Source: Diplosphaera chodatii
Taxonomy: Eukaryota; Chlorophyta; Trebouxiophyceae; Prasiolales; Stichococcaceae
Direction of reading: 5' to 3'
NCBI GenBank assembly: GCA_032358165.1
Contig: JAALGY010000044.1
Coordinates: forward strand, 186,001-250,000
Length of the DNA stretch: 64,000 nt
Shown here: positions 48,083-60,178 of the stretch, one piece after another
Numbering within the stretch: the first letter of the stretch is position 1
Layout of the letters: the number at the start of each line of letters is the position of its first letter
Made by a program: the position numbers and the translations under genes
Notes under the pieces: generated by a model
Database searches by the model: none
What the model saw: the letters and a program-made list of their open reading frames with translations, nothing else
What the model was told of the DNA's origin: nothing

Positions 48083-51048
48083 TTACAGCAGCCCCCGCAG
48101 CATGCTGGCTCGCATCAGGCGCCGCCGCATGCTGACGGTGATGGAGATGCGCACGGGCGGGCAGCCGGGCGAGCCCGGCAGCACCGCCGACAGCTGCGTC
48201 TCGCGGGCCGCCGGCGCTGCCCCGTGCGGCGCAACCCCTGGCTGCCCCGGCTGCTGGCCTGTCTGCTGCACCCCGGCGGGCTGCTGTGCCGCCCCTGATG
48301 TGCCGGCGCCTCCTCCCGCCGCCTGCTCCTGCTGGTCCTGCTGGCTGGGCATCCCGCTGCTGGGCACGCCTGGGCCGCTGACGGAGATGCCGACCTGTGG
48401 CGCAGGTCCAGTCGCTGCATCGGCACCGGACATGGGCGGACCTGCTGAAACCGCTGAGGGCTTAACGGCGGCATCGGGGCCCTGGCTGACAACACCGTTG
48501 CCGTCAAGCTGCTGGGCGGTGGGGCTGGAGTCAGATGGTGAGCTTGTCTGGCCGCTCGCCAACTGCGGGCTCCCGCCCATTGCGCCGCTGTCTTGCCCTA
48601 CAGGCGGCAGGATGATGGGTTGCGGCTGCTGCAAGGGCATGGAAGTAGAACTGCCCGCTGTGCTGCCGTCGGCGCTGCTGCCGCCGCTGCTGCTGCCGCT
48701 GTCGCTGCTGCTGCCGCTGCCGCTGCCGCTGCCGCTGCCGCTGCCGCTGCCGCTGCCGCTATTGTTGCTGCCGCCGCCACCGCGAATGCCTGTAGTGCTG
48801 GGAGGCATGAAGCTCGCAGGCGGGGGCGGGCGCTGCCCCGAAGCACCGCCACTGCTGCTGCCACCAGTTCTGCCACCGGCAGGAGCCGTGGCTCGGCTGC
48901 TGGTCATGCTGGCTGGTGGTGTAGCCATCAGCGGACGTCGCTGCGGCCCCGCACTACCTCCAATGTTGCTCACACCACTGCTGCTGGCATCAGTCACCTG
49001 GTCAGGCAGCATTGCAGGCCGCTGCGGTGGCAGCAGTTGCTGGCTGTGACTGGTGCCACGGGCTCTGGCCCGACTTGTGCCAGTGCTGGGCTGGCCAGAA
49101 GGTGCTTGCTGCTGCAGATGAGGCGGCGACAGCGGCACGGCTGGTGATGCTGGTATGATAGTGCTGCTTGGCGCTGGGGGTCCTGCGAACGACCCGCCGC
49201 CAGAGCGGGTAGTGCCAGGTTGCCCGACTGCTGGCGGCGGCCGACCTGCCGGAGCCAATGCTGCGGACGTGCTGAACTGGGGCGGCTGCGCTGTCGGCTG
49301 TGAGCCCCTCCGGGGTGGCGAGCTGTCGGTGGTCCAGGGACTGTTGCCAGGGACGGAGTCTGTAGCACTCGGCGGCGGGCGGGGCACCTGGTCACTGGCC
49401 ATTGCTGCCATGCCTGGTGCAGGGTGCGCGGCGCTGCCAGTGCTGCCTGCCGGGCCTGGCGGCGGGCATATGCATCGCTGCGTGCACGGCACTCACGTCT
49501 GTCGTCTGTGTTGTGTCCAGCGCTTCTTAAGCCTAAACCGAAGCTTGAGGGCACAGATGATCTACACCATGCACATGCCTCCTTTGCCTGACACAACCTT
49601 GGTCCGCCTGGCAGGCACGCACCTGCACAGGCGCTGCAGCAGGTTGCGCAGCAGCATCAATCCCCGCCGCAGCGGTGCGGGCACGCAGCGGCGCCTTCTG
49701 CCTCTTCAGAGCAGCCCACGCACTGGCAGAGCGCCGTATGCTCGAGAACGTCACGCCACGGTTGCTGTGCCGCCTGGTCGGCCGCACTGGTCGGGACGGC
49801 GGGAATGGCGGTGCCTGCAAAAGCATATTGTTATTGGGTGAAACAGACCTGAGGACGCACCCACCCCCACACGCTGGCAGATCGAGGCTTCTATCTAGCT
49901 GCTGTCCCGGCATGCATGATGTTTGCAAGGCAGGGACAGGAAGAACGCCTTTGCAGGTTCGAAAAGCAGCCAGGAGGGCGCACCTTCCCACGGTTGTCAC
50001 CAAACCCGACCGTTTGTGGCGCATATGTCTGGTCGGGCATCGGCGCAGGAGTGGGCGTGCTCGGCGGAGCAGGTTGTCCAGCCAATATCTGCCCATTCCC
50101 TGCATTGCCAGACAGTACATACTGAGGTATGAAACCAGTAACATTTGCTACATCTGCTGCATGCTGTTTGGCATCTGCAGGGTGGCCAGCCACTCGCGGG
50201 ATGGCGAGGCGCTCATACCAGGGGGCACCGGGAGGTGTTGCGGTGGCGACGGGGTAGGCGGCGGCGGTGGCAGTGGAAACAGTGGTGAGGGCAGATGTGG
50301 GACTTGTGGTGGTGGCAGCATCGGCGTTGAAGTCAGGTCTGGGGAATGCCTATGCACAGGGTTTAGCGGGCCAGTGTGGCTGCCAGTGCTCAGACCGCCG
50401 ACTGTGGGCGGCGGCGGTGGCTCGTCTTCATGCACGAAACCGCCGAACGACGGCGGTGGAGGGCAGACGCAGCTCACCTGCAGGCAAAACCAGGCGTGAA
50501 TCGCACAACCAGCGCCGTAAAGAAACTCAAATGCTTGCAGAGCTCGTCATGCGCATGCATGCATGACGAATGCCACACGGACGACGTGGACCTTTTGCAG
50601 AAGTGCAGGCAGTGCATTTCGCTAGTTACGTTAGCGTGTTGGTACGTTGTGTCTGACCAGGCTGTATACCACTTGGGACCGCTGCACCTACCGGGGCGCC
50701 ACTGGGCATGGAAGGCGCGGGCGGTGGCGGCAGCTGCTGTCTGAGTGCGACAGGCGGTGGCTGCAGATGGGCTTCGTCTACGGGCTCATCGATGTCACTG
50801 ATAGATGATGCTGTGGGCTGCAAAGTTGACTGGGTGGCGGCAGGTGGTGGCGGTGCGTCAGCAAGATCGGAAGCAGCCCCGGCATCCTGCCGAGACGCGG
50901 GCTGTCTCTGCGACTGCTGCGGCCGGTTCATGGTTCCGAGCGCAATACCCAGCGACACCGTCAGAATGACGACTAAAGCGGCTATCATGAGCAGTATGTC
51001 CCGCAGCGTGGCCCTCGGCCGGGCAGATGATGACACTGGCGGCCTCAT
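48083..51048 (-). CDS. single-pass membrane protein with Pro-rich and Gly-Ser repeat regions, unknown function
   Basis: I do not recognise this gene. The ATG at 51048 gives a short basic N-terminus (MRPPVSSSARPRATLRD) and then a strong transmembrane or signal-anchor helix (ILLMIAALVVILTVSLGIAL). Next is a Pro/Gln-rich stalk that splices in phase (SGAP to VSCVCPPPPSFGG) into a region of poly-Pro blocks (about 50160-50490). Further exons include TGFIPQYVLSGNAGNGQILA and FSSIRRSASAWAALKRQ. The large last exon is Pro/Gly/Ser/Gln-rich with a (Ser-Gly)n run coded by a CCGCTG hexanucleotide repeat, and ends PVRISITVSMRRRLMRASML before TAA 48083-48085. The composition recalls wall-associated hydroxyproline-rich proteins, but there is no SP-n signature strong enough to name one. 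The internal splices (49490-50150) are uncertain. Confidence 0.55.
48711..48760. repeat. (CCGCTG)n hexanucleotide repeat
   Basis: About eight uninterrupted 6-bp units. On the minus strand, in the reading frame of the membrane-protein gene, they encode alternating Ser and Gly. The flanks carry degenerate copies extending the GCTG/GCCG-rich tract in both directions. Confidence 0.88.
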
Positions 51049-52074
51049 ATTGCATGCAAGCTCTGCGCGTCAATCTGTTGTTGGACAAGCTTTCACATGT
51101 GTTTGAAAGCACACTTGGGTACAAGATGTTACCGCCTGCGACGGCAACGAAGGCCGCAGGGAGGTGGAGCGACGCCTGTCCGGCCTGTCGAAGGCTGCCA
51201 CGATCAGCCTTGGAGGCATCGAGGCAGCACGGTAGCTAAGTAGTGGCAGGTAGTTAAGTGAAGGAATGGCCTGGACACTCTCTGAAGAGTGTACAGCAAG
51301 CAGCATGCTGCTGGACAGCGACAGCGTTAGCACTCAGCGACTTGATGGGTAAATGTAAAAGCACTGCATAGCTGACATATTGGCGCAGCGCACTTGTGCT
51401 GTGGACCTCTCTGTGGTTGCAATTGCAGTCAAGCAGTTCACATGTACAGCCGCTGCACAAGGTAGACAGCAAGCAGCTGCCAAAGTCACAGCAACCCAGA
51501 ATGCGCTTGGGAAACACATGAAATGCGCACGGCGTGTGCCCCACCCTACCACGGGATGCTGCAACACGCTCGTGCCACGCTGGCCACGCCTCCCCGCTGC
51601 CAATTGCCGAACCCGACTCGTGCTCTCTGGCTGCCTCTGCATGTTTGCTCCCATCCGCTGTGGCTGATGCTGCTGCCAAACACACCAGGGCAAACCCACC
51701 AGCAGGCGGCTGTTCAGGGCGCCTGGCGCCCGAGTCTGCAACCTCCCCTGCACGCCCCCCGATGGCGGGCTTGCTGCTGGCTGTGGGCATGCAGCGCACA
51801 AGCAGGACGCGACCTCTGTCTCTAGACGCGACAGATGGGTATTCTGGGCTACCCTACGTGCTGTGTGTCGCCGCACTGGCGTCTCCCGATGAGTACAAAT
51901 ACAATTGTCCAGGGGTTCCCGGTGCCGTGTCCACCAGGCTGCAGAGCCGTGGTGACACCTCTCTTCGCCACTACTGCCATGTCTGACCACGTGGCATGCC
52001 GTCCCTCGGCCCCGCTGCCACCGCCGCTGCTATGGCTGATTGAATGCCCGCCAAACCATGTGCTGCCTGATGCC
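51049..52074. other. intergenic region, tandem minus-strand genes
   Basis: About 1 kb between the membrane-protein start and the ACT-protein stop. Open frames are present on both strands but have no recognisable domain, splice support or convincing start. It should contain the membrane-protein promoter. Confidence 0.4.
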
Positions 52075-54013
52075 TCAGTAGGACTCCTCACGCTCGACGT
52101 CGTTCAGTGATAGGTAGTACTGCAGGGAAATGATGGCCAGTCAACAAGCCGGCAGGTGGTGCAGCAGCATAGGCAGCGGCAGATACTATGCTGACAAACA
52201 AACAGCTGCAGGACTGCAGGCCTCTTGCACAGCTTGTCACAGCAGCAAGCGGCAGCAGTGTTGCTGTCCCACCTGCAGGGCATTGGTGACCAGCTGCACC
52301 ATGGACTGGTTCAACGGCTCGCCATGGTACGTCACGTAGAAGCTGTCTGAGGCGATCCGGCCCTCAGTATCCACCTGTTTGGAAGAAAGAGCAGCATGTT
52401 CAGAACAGTCTATACCAACACGCCATGCATTGCAGATGGCTGGCATGTGGCCCATCACATTGTGGGGCAACCTGCACACCGCACCGCGTACTGCGCAGGC
52501 TGCACCGCCAGGCAGCAAGTGCTGCACAGGAGGACGCACCTCGGCGGAGATGACGTTGACGTTGATGTCCTTCAGCACCTTGACGATCTCGACCAGCAGC
52601 CCCGGGCGGTCCAGCGTCTTGATGTGCAGCACACTGAAGGCCGAGTCCTCGTTGTGGGTGATGTTGATGACTGTGTCCACCGCGCGGCTGTGGCAGAAGG
52701 AGCATGAGTCAGCCACGCACGAACACATACTGCTTAGACCCGTATCCTTGTGCATGGCAATCAGCTGTATTGCAGTTGTCACTTCAGCCAACCGACGCCA
52801 GCGGAAGGGTGGATGGCTTGCAATGGTCATAGCAGCCAACGCACTTGGAGCGTGCGCCCAGCGGCACGTCCACGCTGCTGTCGGCCTTGCGGGCGCGGAT
52901 GCCCCAGGCCAGCTCCTGCCCAGACTCCGGGTGGAACAGCAGCAGGTTGTTCAGGATCGTCAGCCGGATCTCCTCCAGCCGCCGGGACTTCAGGATCTTC
53001 TCACTGCGCCACCCCAGGAGTGCTGCTGGGTGTTGCTGGCAAGCTCGCAATTGGCAGGAGGACAAGCTGTAGGGTGTGACGATACTGGTGCACTCACATG
53101 CCCTGCACACTGTACAAGTGCCAGGGTGCTTCAGGAGCACCAGCCCTGCACCCACGACACACCTGGTGGTGGAGTCGGTGATGTAGAACTTGTGGCGGTT
53201 GGTGCCCTTCTCGTTCTGCCCAATCTTGGCGCGCCGCACATTGAGGTTCAGGTTCTTCAGCGCGGCGACCTGCAGCACGGCAGCGCGTCAGGACATCTTT
53301 GAAGACAGTTGCCTTGCTGCAACAGGACTGAGCTGAGCTGCAAAGCCACCGCCCTGATGCATCACCTGGTCGGCACTTGCTCAGACATTGCCCGACAAAC
53401 GAAGCCCTCACCGTGTCGAGCAGCTCGCCCAGGCGGTCGCCGTAGCTGATGCACACTATGGTGGCAAACGCATCGTGCTCGTTGTCGATCTTGATGCTGG
53501 GCTTGGGGATGTCCTCCGCCACATCCTCCGGCCGCATGCCATTCTCGCCGCCCAGCGTTTTTACCTCGGCCTCCGCTGTGTCAGCGGCTCTGCAGCATGG
53601 GGCACAGCTTATCAAAACCAGTCATGTCTACTGCCAGCGATCAGTGGACAAGATACACTGTGGCAACAGCCCACTGTGGGGATGCCACACTGCCATTCAC
53701 GGGCGCCCTGGTGTGAGCAAGGTGTGGCATGCAGATGGAGGGTCAGCGCAGACTCACCTGCAGGCATGCCTCGCAAAGCGGCGGCTCGAGCTGGCGGGCA
53801 GGTCGCCGTGTGCGACCCGCTTGCTGGCAACTGAAGCCCTGCACCCACGAGGTCCATCCCTGTCAAGTCACCACCTGAGGCTGCGTTCCTGGCTGTCCAG
53901 CAAGCTACTGGATGGCGTGGAGCTTGGCACACATGGCAAGGTGGCAGAGCACGAGCATCTGTAAACTTCGTTGGGGCATAGAACACAAGGTGGATCGAGA
54001 GCGCTGAAGCCAT
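52075..54013 (-). CDS. ACT-domain protein, ACR11/ACR12-like, plastid
   Basis: Plant ACR11 and ACR12 are plastid proteins with two ACT domains. ACR11 interacts with and stimulates plastid glutamine synthetase. Here the ATG at 54013 begins a transit-like exon (MASALSIHLVFYAPTKFTDA) ending at a strong donor (CAG^GTGAGT). Domain 1: EHDAFATIVCISYGDRLGEL, then LKNLNLNVRRAKIGQNEKG and HKFYITDSTT. Linker: RRLEEIRLTILNNLLLFHPE (a hallmark of this family). Domain 2: SAFSVLHIKTLDRPGLLVEI, VLKDINVNVISAEV, DTEGRIASDSFYVTYHGEPL. The C-terminus is QYYLSLNDVEREESY (TGA 52075-52077), equivalent to the YFLRRP end of plant ACR12. The ligand-binding DRPGLL loop is present in domain 2, while domain 1 has GDRLGELL. 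About seven exons. Confidence 0.9.
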
Positions 54014-55247
54014 TTATCGCAAATCTCTACAAGGCCGCTTGACCCGCACGTCTCGAACAGCGAGTCGTTTCAGCTAAGAGCAATGCAGCAAGACGCTGGG
54101 TGCTAAGGTTTCAGCTCACGTCCAGCCGCACCATCACGAGTCTGACTGTGCACAACACGCAGCCAACAGGTTGTCGTCAGCTTCCCAACGCAACATCGGT
54201 GTCTACGATGCGGCAACGCCGGGTATGTGTGCTGCACAAAGCAATGTTGGGCACTGTGAAACCTTCCAGGCAGCCCGGAGAGTGTTGGCCGCCGCGCTTG
54301 GGTCGTGACACCGTGGGACACCGTCCGAACCGCCAACTGACCAGGTGTATACTCGCGATTCAGTATGTGCAATGCGTGCGAACCACCCACAGTACTACTC
54401 GTGGCCCGTCGGCGGGCTACAACGCGAGATCAAATCCGTTTGCGGTAACAACGAAACCCCAACACATCCCAGCTGCCCGAGCACGACATCACGATTGTTG
54501 GCACGAGATCTGGCGGCGTCCGTAGCTGCGTGCAGGCTGTACGCCCAGCAGTGCCACGCAGAGCGGCGTATAGCAACAGAGACGCCCGAGCCTTGCCGGC
54601 CAGGTTCCGGCAAAACAACTGGACGCTGGGTCAGCAACGCCCGCCATATGCATGAAATGCCTGCTGCCATGCCTTGCAAGTACCTGGAGATGGGTGTGAC
54701 ACTGCTGCAGCACGGGGACGGCACCCTGTGGCCCGCCTGCCGCTGTGAGCACGCTGCGGTGGGCATCTGCGAGACTGCTGCCATCCTGTGTGCGGCTGCC
54801 TGACCCTGACAAGCCCTAAAGAAATCAAAGTAAGATACAAAGTATGACAGCTTTCAGACGCATCGCACCGCCTTGGCCGAAGCCGTTTGTGAGCTATACG
54901 CCTGTGAAGAGCCGAAGGCTCAATTGCAGCCCTGACTGAAACCCTGTCTGAGCGATAGATCACGTGATGCTTCGCCTACTTCAGGGTACCCCAGCAGGCC
55001 CTGCTGGGGAACCCTCACAGTATGACCTTGCAGGGCCAGATTGAACAGGAGATGTGTTGCGATTCGCTCCCCATGTGGCACGACCGAGCACTTGGCTGCA
55101 GATGGTTTACACATATAGCCGGTTGCATAATGGCCAGCACTGACTCAAACCCTCCTGCTGACAATGCAACCAGCTTGCATGCTAGCACCCAGACGTCACA
55201 TCAACTCAATCACACCTGCATTGGCAAGAAGCATACACGTTACTCAG
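54014..55247. other. intergenic region, tandem minus-strand genes
   Basis: About 1.2 kb between the ACT gene start and the TM9SF stop. No gene is supported. The open frames at 54345-54803 and on the opposite strand lack splice signals and family features. It should hold the ACT-gene promoter and the TM9SF 3' UTR. Confidence 0.4.
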
Positions 55248-58200
55248 TCAGCTGTGCAGGGAGGTGGGTTGCAGGCTGAGCAGGCCAAGCGAACAAACGC
55301 AGTCGTACTTGATGTTACGGTAGATCTTCCGTGTGAATGCCGCTGCTCCCAAGTAACCCACAGCACCGCACATGATGCCCAACCCCTGCAGCACATGGAC
55401 GTGATCGTGTCATCCCTTGACGGCACGACTCAGACCGTGCAACCGCGCACGAGCAAGATGGGTCGTCCCTTACCAGGCAGAACATGGCTGTGTACCCAAA
55501 GTAAAAGGCGGTCTGCAAGCAGTTCACAACCAGAGTCAAGGCCTCACAGCAAGGAGGCAAGAGCGACAATCAGACTGCGACAGTCCGTAGATAGCCATCA
55601 CAACAGTTTATAGTGGTCCATACGCAACCCACCTGAAAGAAGCCTGTCATCTGCAGGCACACAACATGCACCGTCTCACTACATCCTTCGTATGCATGCT
55701 GCACTGCCATGTTGGTGCTGCAGATACAGTTGTGCATGGACACTGTCATTGAGACATGAGCCCTATTGAGTGTGGCCGTACCTTTGTCTTTGTATGGAAA
55801 TAATGTACCTGCAGAAAATGACAAGCATATGTCGGTGACACGCCTCACACGTGTTGCTGCGCAACATCCTGGTGACACAGAATGGAGGTGGAATGTTCAG
55901 GGGCCTCACCGAATATAAGAACACGTAAATGGCTGTTGATGCTGCTGTTTGGAAAGCCGTCCACTGCCAGTGGTAGTTTTCCGCATTGAGCAGGAAATAG
56001 GTGCCTGCAGAAGCAGAACTAAGTTGCAAGCAATGTCGAGCAATAACAGCAAGATCATGCACGCGGATGGACACCATCCACAGCGTAGCTCCAGGGCTGA
56101 AGCACAGCAGCACATGCAGGCGCATGACTCACCAACAATGCTGACACACACCACGACTATCATCAGAATGAGCGTGACCAGCAGTGCAAAGCCGTACACA
56201 TAGTACACCTACAGGGTGAATAGAGATAGTCAGTGGACCGCTCTGCAGTGCAGCACGGCGTGGGCATGGATGGAAAACAGTCAACTAACACCGCCAGGTC
56301 GTGCTGTGTGAAGCCCCACCTTGAATGCCCAGTAAGCTGCATGTGCAGAACGAGTAATTCAGCATCACGGCATGACTTAGCTCCCACACAACTCATGCAG
56401 GGCAGACGTTGGAGAGTCCTGATGTGGCGGCATGCGCAGCATTGGCAGGGGCAGCAGCCGCTCGAAACCTCACCAGTCAAGATGTAGTACACTTCGATGA
56501 AGATGCTGCCAAAGGGCAGCAACCCGCCCATCAGCGCTATCACTGAAGGCCGCAGGTACCACTGCAGCACCCGCACACGAGTACGTACCAGTGGCGGCGA
56601 CAACCACAGATATTGCGCAGGATGCTCATGCATGGTCGGCATGTCCACAGCTGATTGTGATCAAAAGTTTGGACAGTTTGCCACCGTGTCAAACCATATC
56701 GCATGTGAACACCATACAGGCAACACCTGCTTCTGGGGGATAGGTGAGGGGATGCGCTTCACTCGGCAGGGGTTGTCAGGATGGCCCGCCCAGTTGCGAC
56801 CGACAACCGTGCCCAGCAGGCACAGCGGCACACTGATGCAGCTCCATAGCAACACAATCACCTGCATGGTGCCACATGTGCAGGGGTGAATGTTGTCGCG
56901 CTTGCAACATTGCCCTGAACATGCGGTTGACAGACACTGCAACTCCACTCACATCGAGATACGCTGCGCTGACATGTCATTAGCACGCATGATGCCAGTC
57001 GTAGTGCAGAGATGTGAACAGCATTGCGCACCACCATGGTGCCGAAGGGCACAGCCGCCAGCGAGTGCTGGAAGATGGCAATGGTGTTGAGCACAAAGCC
57101 GATGCCGAAGCAGGACAGCGGGTACACCGCCGCTGTCAGCAGCATGGTCTTGATCCAGAACTGTTCGCAGGCACACCACATATCATCAAAGATATTGATA
57201 TGCCATGACATGGCAACACATGTGACAGGTCCCAGCACCCATTGAATTCCTAAAGAGCATTTGCCATGGTCAAATGTGCTGTGTCTCAGCAATTGAGCAG
57301 TCACTGCCATGTGACAGCAGGTATGTCCTGTGAGCAACATCTGCCAGCACACCCAGGCACGAAATGATGTGTCTGCAGATGAAGTGCAGTGCTGGAGGAA
57401 AGGTGCTGTGACATGAACACCACGGGAATGTATACCTTGCCATCAGAGCGGCTGTAGTGGGACCCGCTTGCATAGCCGCCCACAACACTGGTGAGGGCAT
57501 ACACCAGAATGATCATCGTCAAGATCACGCCCCGCTCCTCGAACAGCGTGCCGGCAATGGTGATCAGCACCACCAGAACCACCAGCAGCGCCAGCTGCAC
57601 GCCTGCAATTTGACGGCAGACTTGACCTCACCAACTGCATCAAGGCTTTTCTGGCCGTGTGACTGCCCGTCAATCGAGCGACTGGACCCTACCAGCTGCC
57701 CTACATGTCCGCTGCCATGATGACCGCCCATCTTGCCAGGTCGAACATACAGACAGGGCTCACCCGTGCCGACGAGCGCAGAGAGCAGCTCGGGGTGGCG
57801 CGGCGGGCGGAACACGTCGCCGTGGACCAGCTTCCAGCCGGACTCCTCTGTTGCATCGCGCTCCAGGGACTCTACATCGTCCTCATCCCGTGTGTACCTG
57901 CAAAGGACGTGGGCCTTGGCAATCAGTAGACAGCACAGGCTGTGCATTGAGCCGGAGTTCAGCCATTTGAGAGCTGTGGCCTTCAGGGTGTCACATGGTT
58001 TGTCAGCATGTCAGCTCATGCGCAGCCACTCACCGCGCATAGTCTCGCTTGAGCGTGCGCAGCAGGATCATGGCGACCAGGCCCGTCAGGAACAGCACCA
58101 TCATGAAGCTGTTGAAGATGCTGAACCAATGGATCTGCACAGGCAGGCAGCACGACATGCCTCAGCTGCCGGCTGAGAGTGACTGCTGCTACATACCCAA

Positions 58201-59587
58201 TCTGCATCTGCAGCAATGGCTTCGCAATCGATCATTGCTGACCAAAGCAGCCAGCACCTGATGCTCGAAGAAGTTGTAGTCCAGGTAGCGCTCGAACCGG
58301 CGGCTGAAGGGCGTTGCAGTCGGCACCCACTTCACCGCATATGTGAACTCCAGCGTCTCGCCAGCCGCCAGCGCCTTGGGCTGCTCGCTTGTCAGGTTCA
58401 CCTGGATGATCTGCACATCCAGCGCAACATGTGCTGACATCGATGGTGACGATCCACACTGCCGAGTGCGGTTGCGTCTCCAGCCCACAGCAGCATACGT
58501 CAGCATGGCATGCCACATGCGTGACCAGATTGCCAGCACCACACTGGAGTTAGCAGAGGTTTGTACCCTGTTGTCATTGAAGGCTACTTCAAGCTGTTTG
58601 TGCGTGTAGATGTAGATGTTGTCATCGTCCTTGGTCTCCTCGGGTGGCGGCCCAACAAAGCCCCACACTGGAAGGTCGTCGATGAACAGCTCATACCTGC
58701 GCATCGCATGGCGTATGTAAGCTTACTTGCGGTGCGGAGCAGGACGACTGCTACTCGCACAACGCGCCAGCCAGCCTGCAGCAGTGTCGTACCAATAGTG
58801 CTTGCGCACTGCATTGGCAAAAGCCGCGACCTCCGACTGCCCCAACGGCAGCGTGCAGATGGTCTTCTTTGGCACATCGGCTGCGCAGAAACATCATAGC
58901 CAGATGTGTTGCCCTGATGCCCACACCCTTGCAGATATCCCCTCTCTGCATGACAGCTGATGACCTAGAACAATTGTGTGCTTTGATTCGGTAATGGACT
59001 CACATCTGTACTTCACATCAAGCTGCGAGTCAATGAGCTGGTTGCCCTCCAGCACTTCGCCCAAGCCACCCCACTTGTGGGCAGCCTTGCCCGCGCCCAC
59101 TGGCTTGCAGAATGGCAGGTAGTAGTAATTGTACGTCTCCTGTGGGTTGTTGTACTGCGCAGCAAGACAGGCACGATGTTGGTGCCGCTTGGCAGCAAAG
59201 ACTCCCCATCGGGGATACGCAGACGCGATGCTGAGCCCAACGGTTGAGCAGCATGCCCAGCAACTTACCGGTCCCACTTTGTTGACCCACAGCCTGACAT
59301 TCTGGCCTACTTTGTACTGCAGCGCACCGATGAGAGAGTGGAATTCAGCACATCAGCATAACGTATTTCCCTAGGACACTTGACACGGACATTGCGGCGG
59401 CATAGTACCCAAGTAACAGCTACCACAACCAAGCCCATCTGCCAGCCGCATGGTAGAAGAACAAGGTTTATGATGGCTCCTGGCAGGATGCACTGACCTT
59501 GTGGCTGTGCTCGTCAGCATGCGCTAAACCTGCTGCCGATGCGCTAATGACTGCAAACGCTAGCAGTCGCAGCCATTGACGCCTCAT
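55248..59587 (-). CDS. TM9SF: TM9SF / EMP70 nonaspanin, Golgi-endosome membrane protein
   Basis: The ATG at 59587 starts a signal peptide ([20 protein letters not shown]). The luminal domain reads [78 protein letters not shown] and [14 protein letters not shown]. It leads to TM1 and the cytosolic loop ([53 protein letters not shown]). The remaining membrane helices follow: [59 protein letters not shown], the [20 protein letters not shown] segment followed by [60 protein letters not shown], and [20 protein letters not shown]. All nine helices are accounted for. The last exon reads [10 protein letters not shown], but then continues 16 codons before TGA 55248-55250, where relatives end at K-x-D. 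About 18 short exons. Confidence 0.93.
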
Positions 59588-60178
59588 GCTGGACCGACAC
59601 CAAAGCTGCAGTATTGCTGACGCTGGATGATCTGCCGATGCAGCCCAGCAAAACCACGGCGCCAAGTACTTAATGACCTTGCAAGCTGACGGTCATTGCA
59701 AACAAGAGTGTAACATGCGTGTTCTCCGGTTTGAATTTCAGCAAGTGTTACAGCGAAAGCGACAACGCCCACAGGATGCACAATGCAATATCTCAGGTTC
59801 AGGCCTTGAGGAGCGTGGCTTACGACAGTGCCCACAACATGCATCTGCAGGATCGTCGCTATGACTGTCGTGGGCATGCAATGCGCCAGCAGCAGGTTTG
59901 AGTGTAGCCAGCATCCAAACGGACTCAGAGCATGGTGACCGTTCCCCAGCCGAGACTTTGGAAAGCTGCGGCACACCACTGCTGTCAAGGTGTCAACCTG
60001 CAAGAGTGCTGGTGGTGGCACTGTCAGTGCCAGAAAGGTGAGCACTGCTAGTGCCAGAAAAGAAAATAAAGTGAGCATAACCATGTGGCCCACCAGTGGA
60101 GACTGCAACCTGCTGACCAACACTAAGCAAGGTATACAATGACCCCTGACAATTGAAAGATCAACAAACAGCTGGCCG
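59588..60178. promoter_or_regulatory. spacer upstream of the TM9SF gene
   Basis: About 0.6 kb separates the TM9SF start from the stop of the next minus-strand gene. A short imperfect repeat built on GTGCCAGAAA lies at about 60028-60062. No promoter motif is certain. Confidence 0.4.

Noticed and set aside
47838..49049. 403-residue plus-strand frame rich in Leu and Pro
   Set aside because: The (LPLP)n run is the antisense reading of the Ser-Gly repeat gene. The minus strand has an ATG, a membrane helix and phase-consistent splices, so I chose it.
51334..51990. 218-residue minus-strand frame between the membrane-protein gene and the ACT gene
   Set aside because: No domain, no splice support, and an Arg/Cys/His-heavy composition typical of non-coding GC-rich sequence.
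54345..54803. 152-residue plus-strand frame in the large gap
   Set aside because: Isolated, no neighbouring exons with consistent phase, no recognisable motif.
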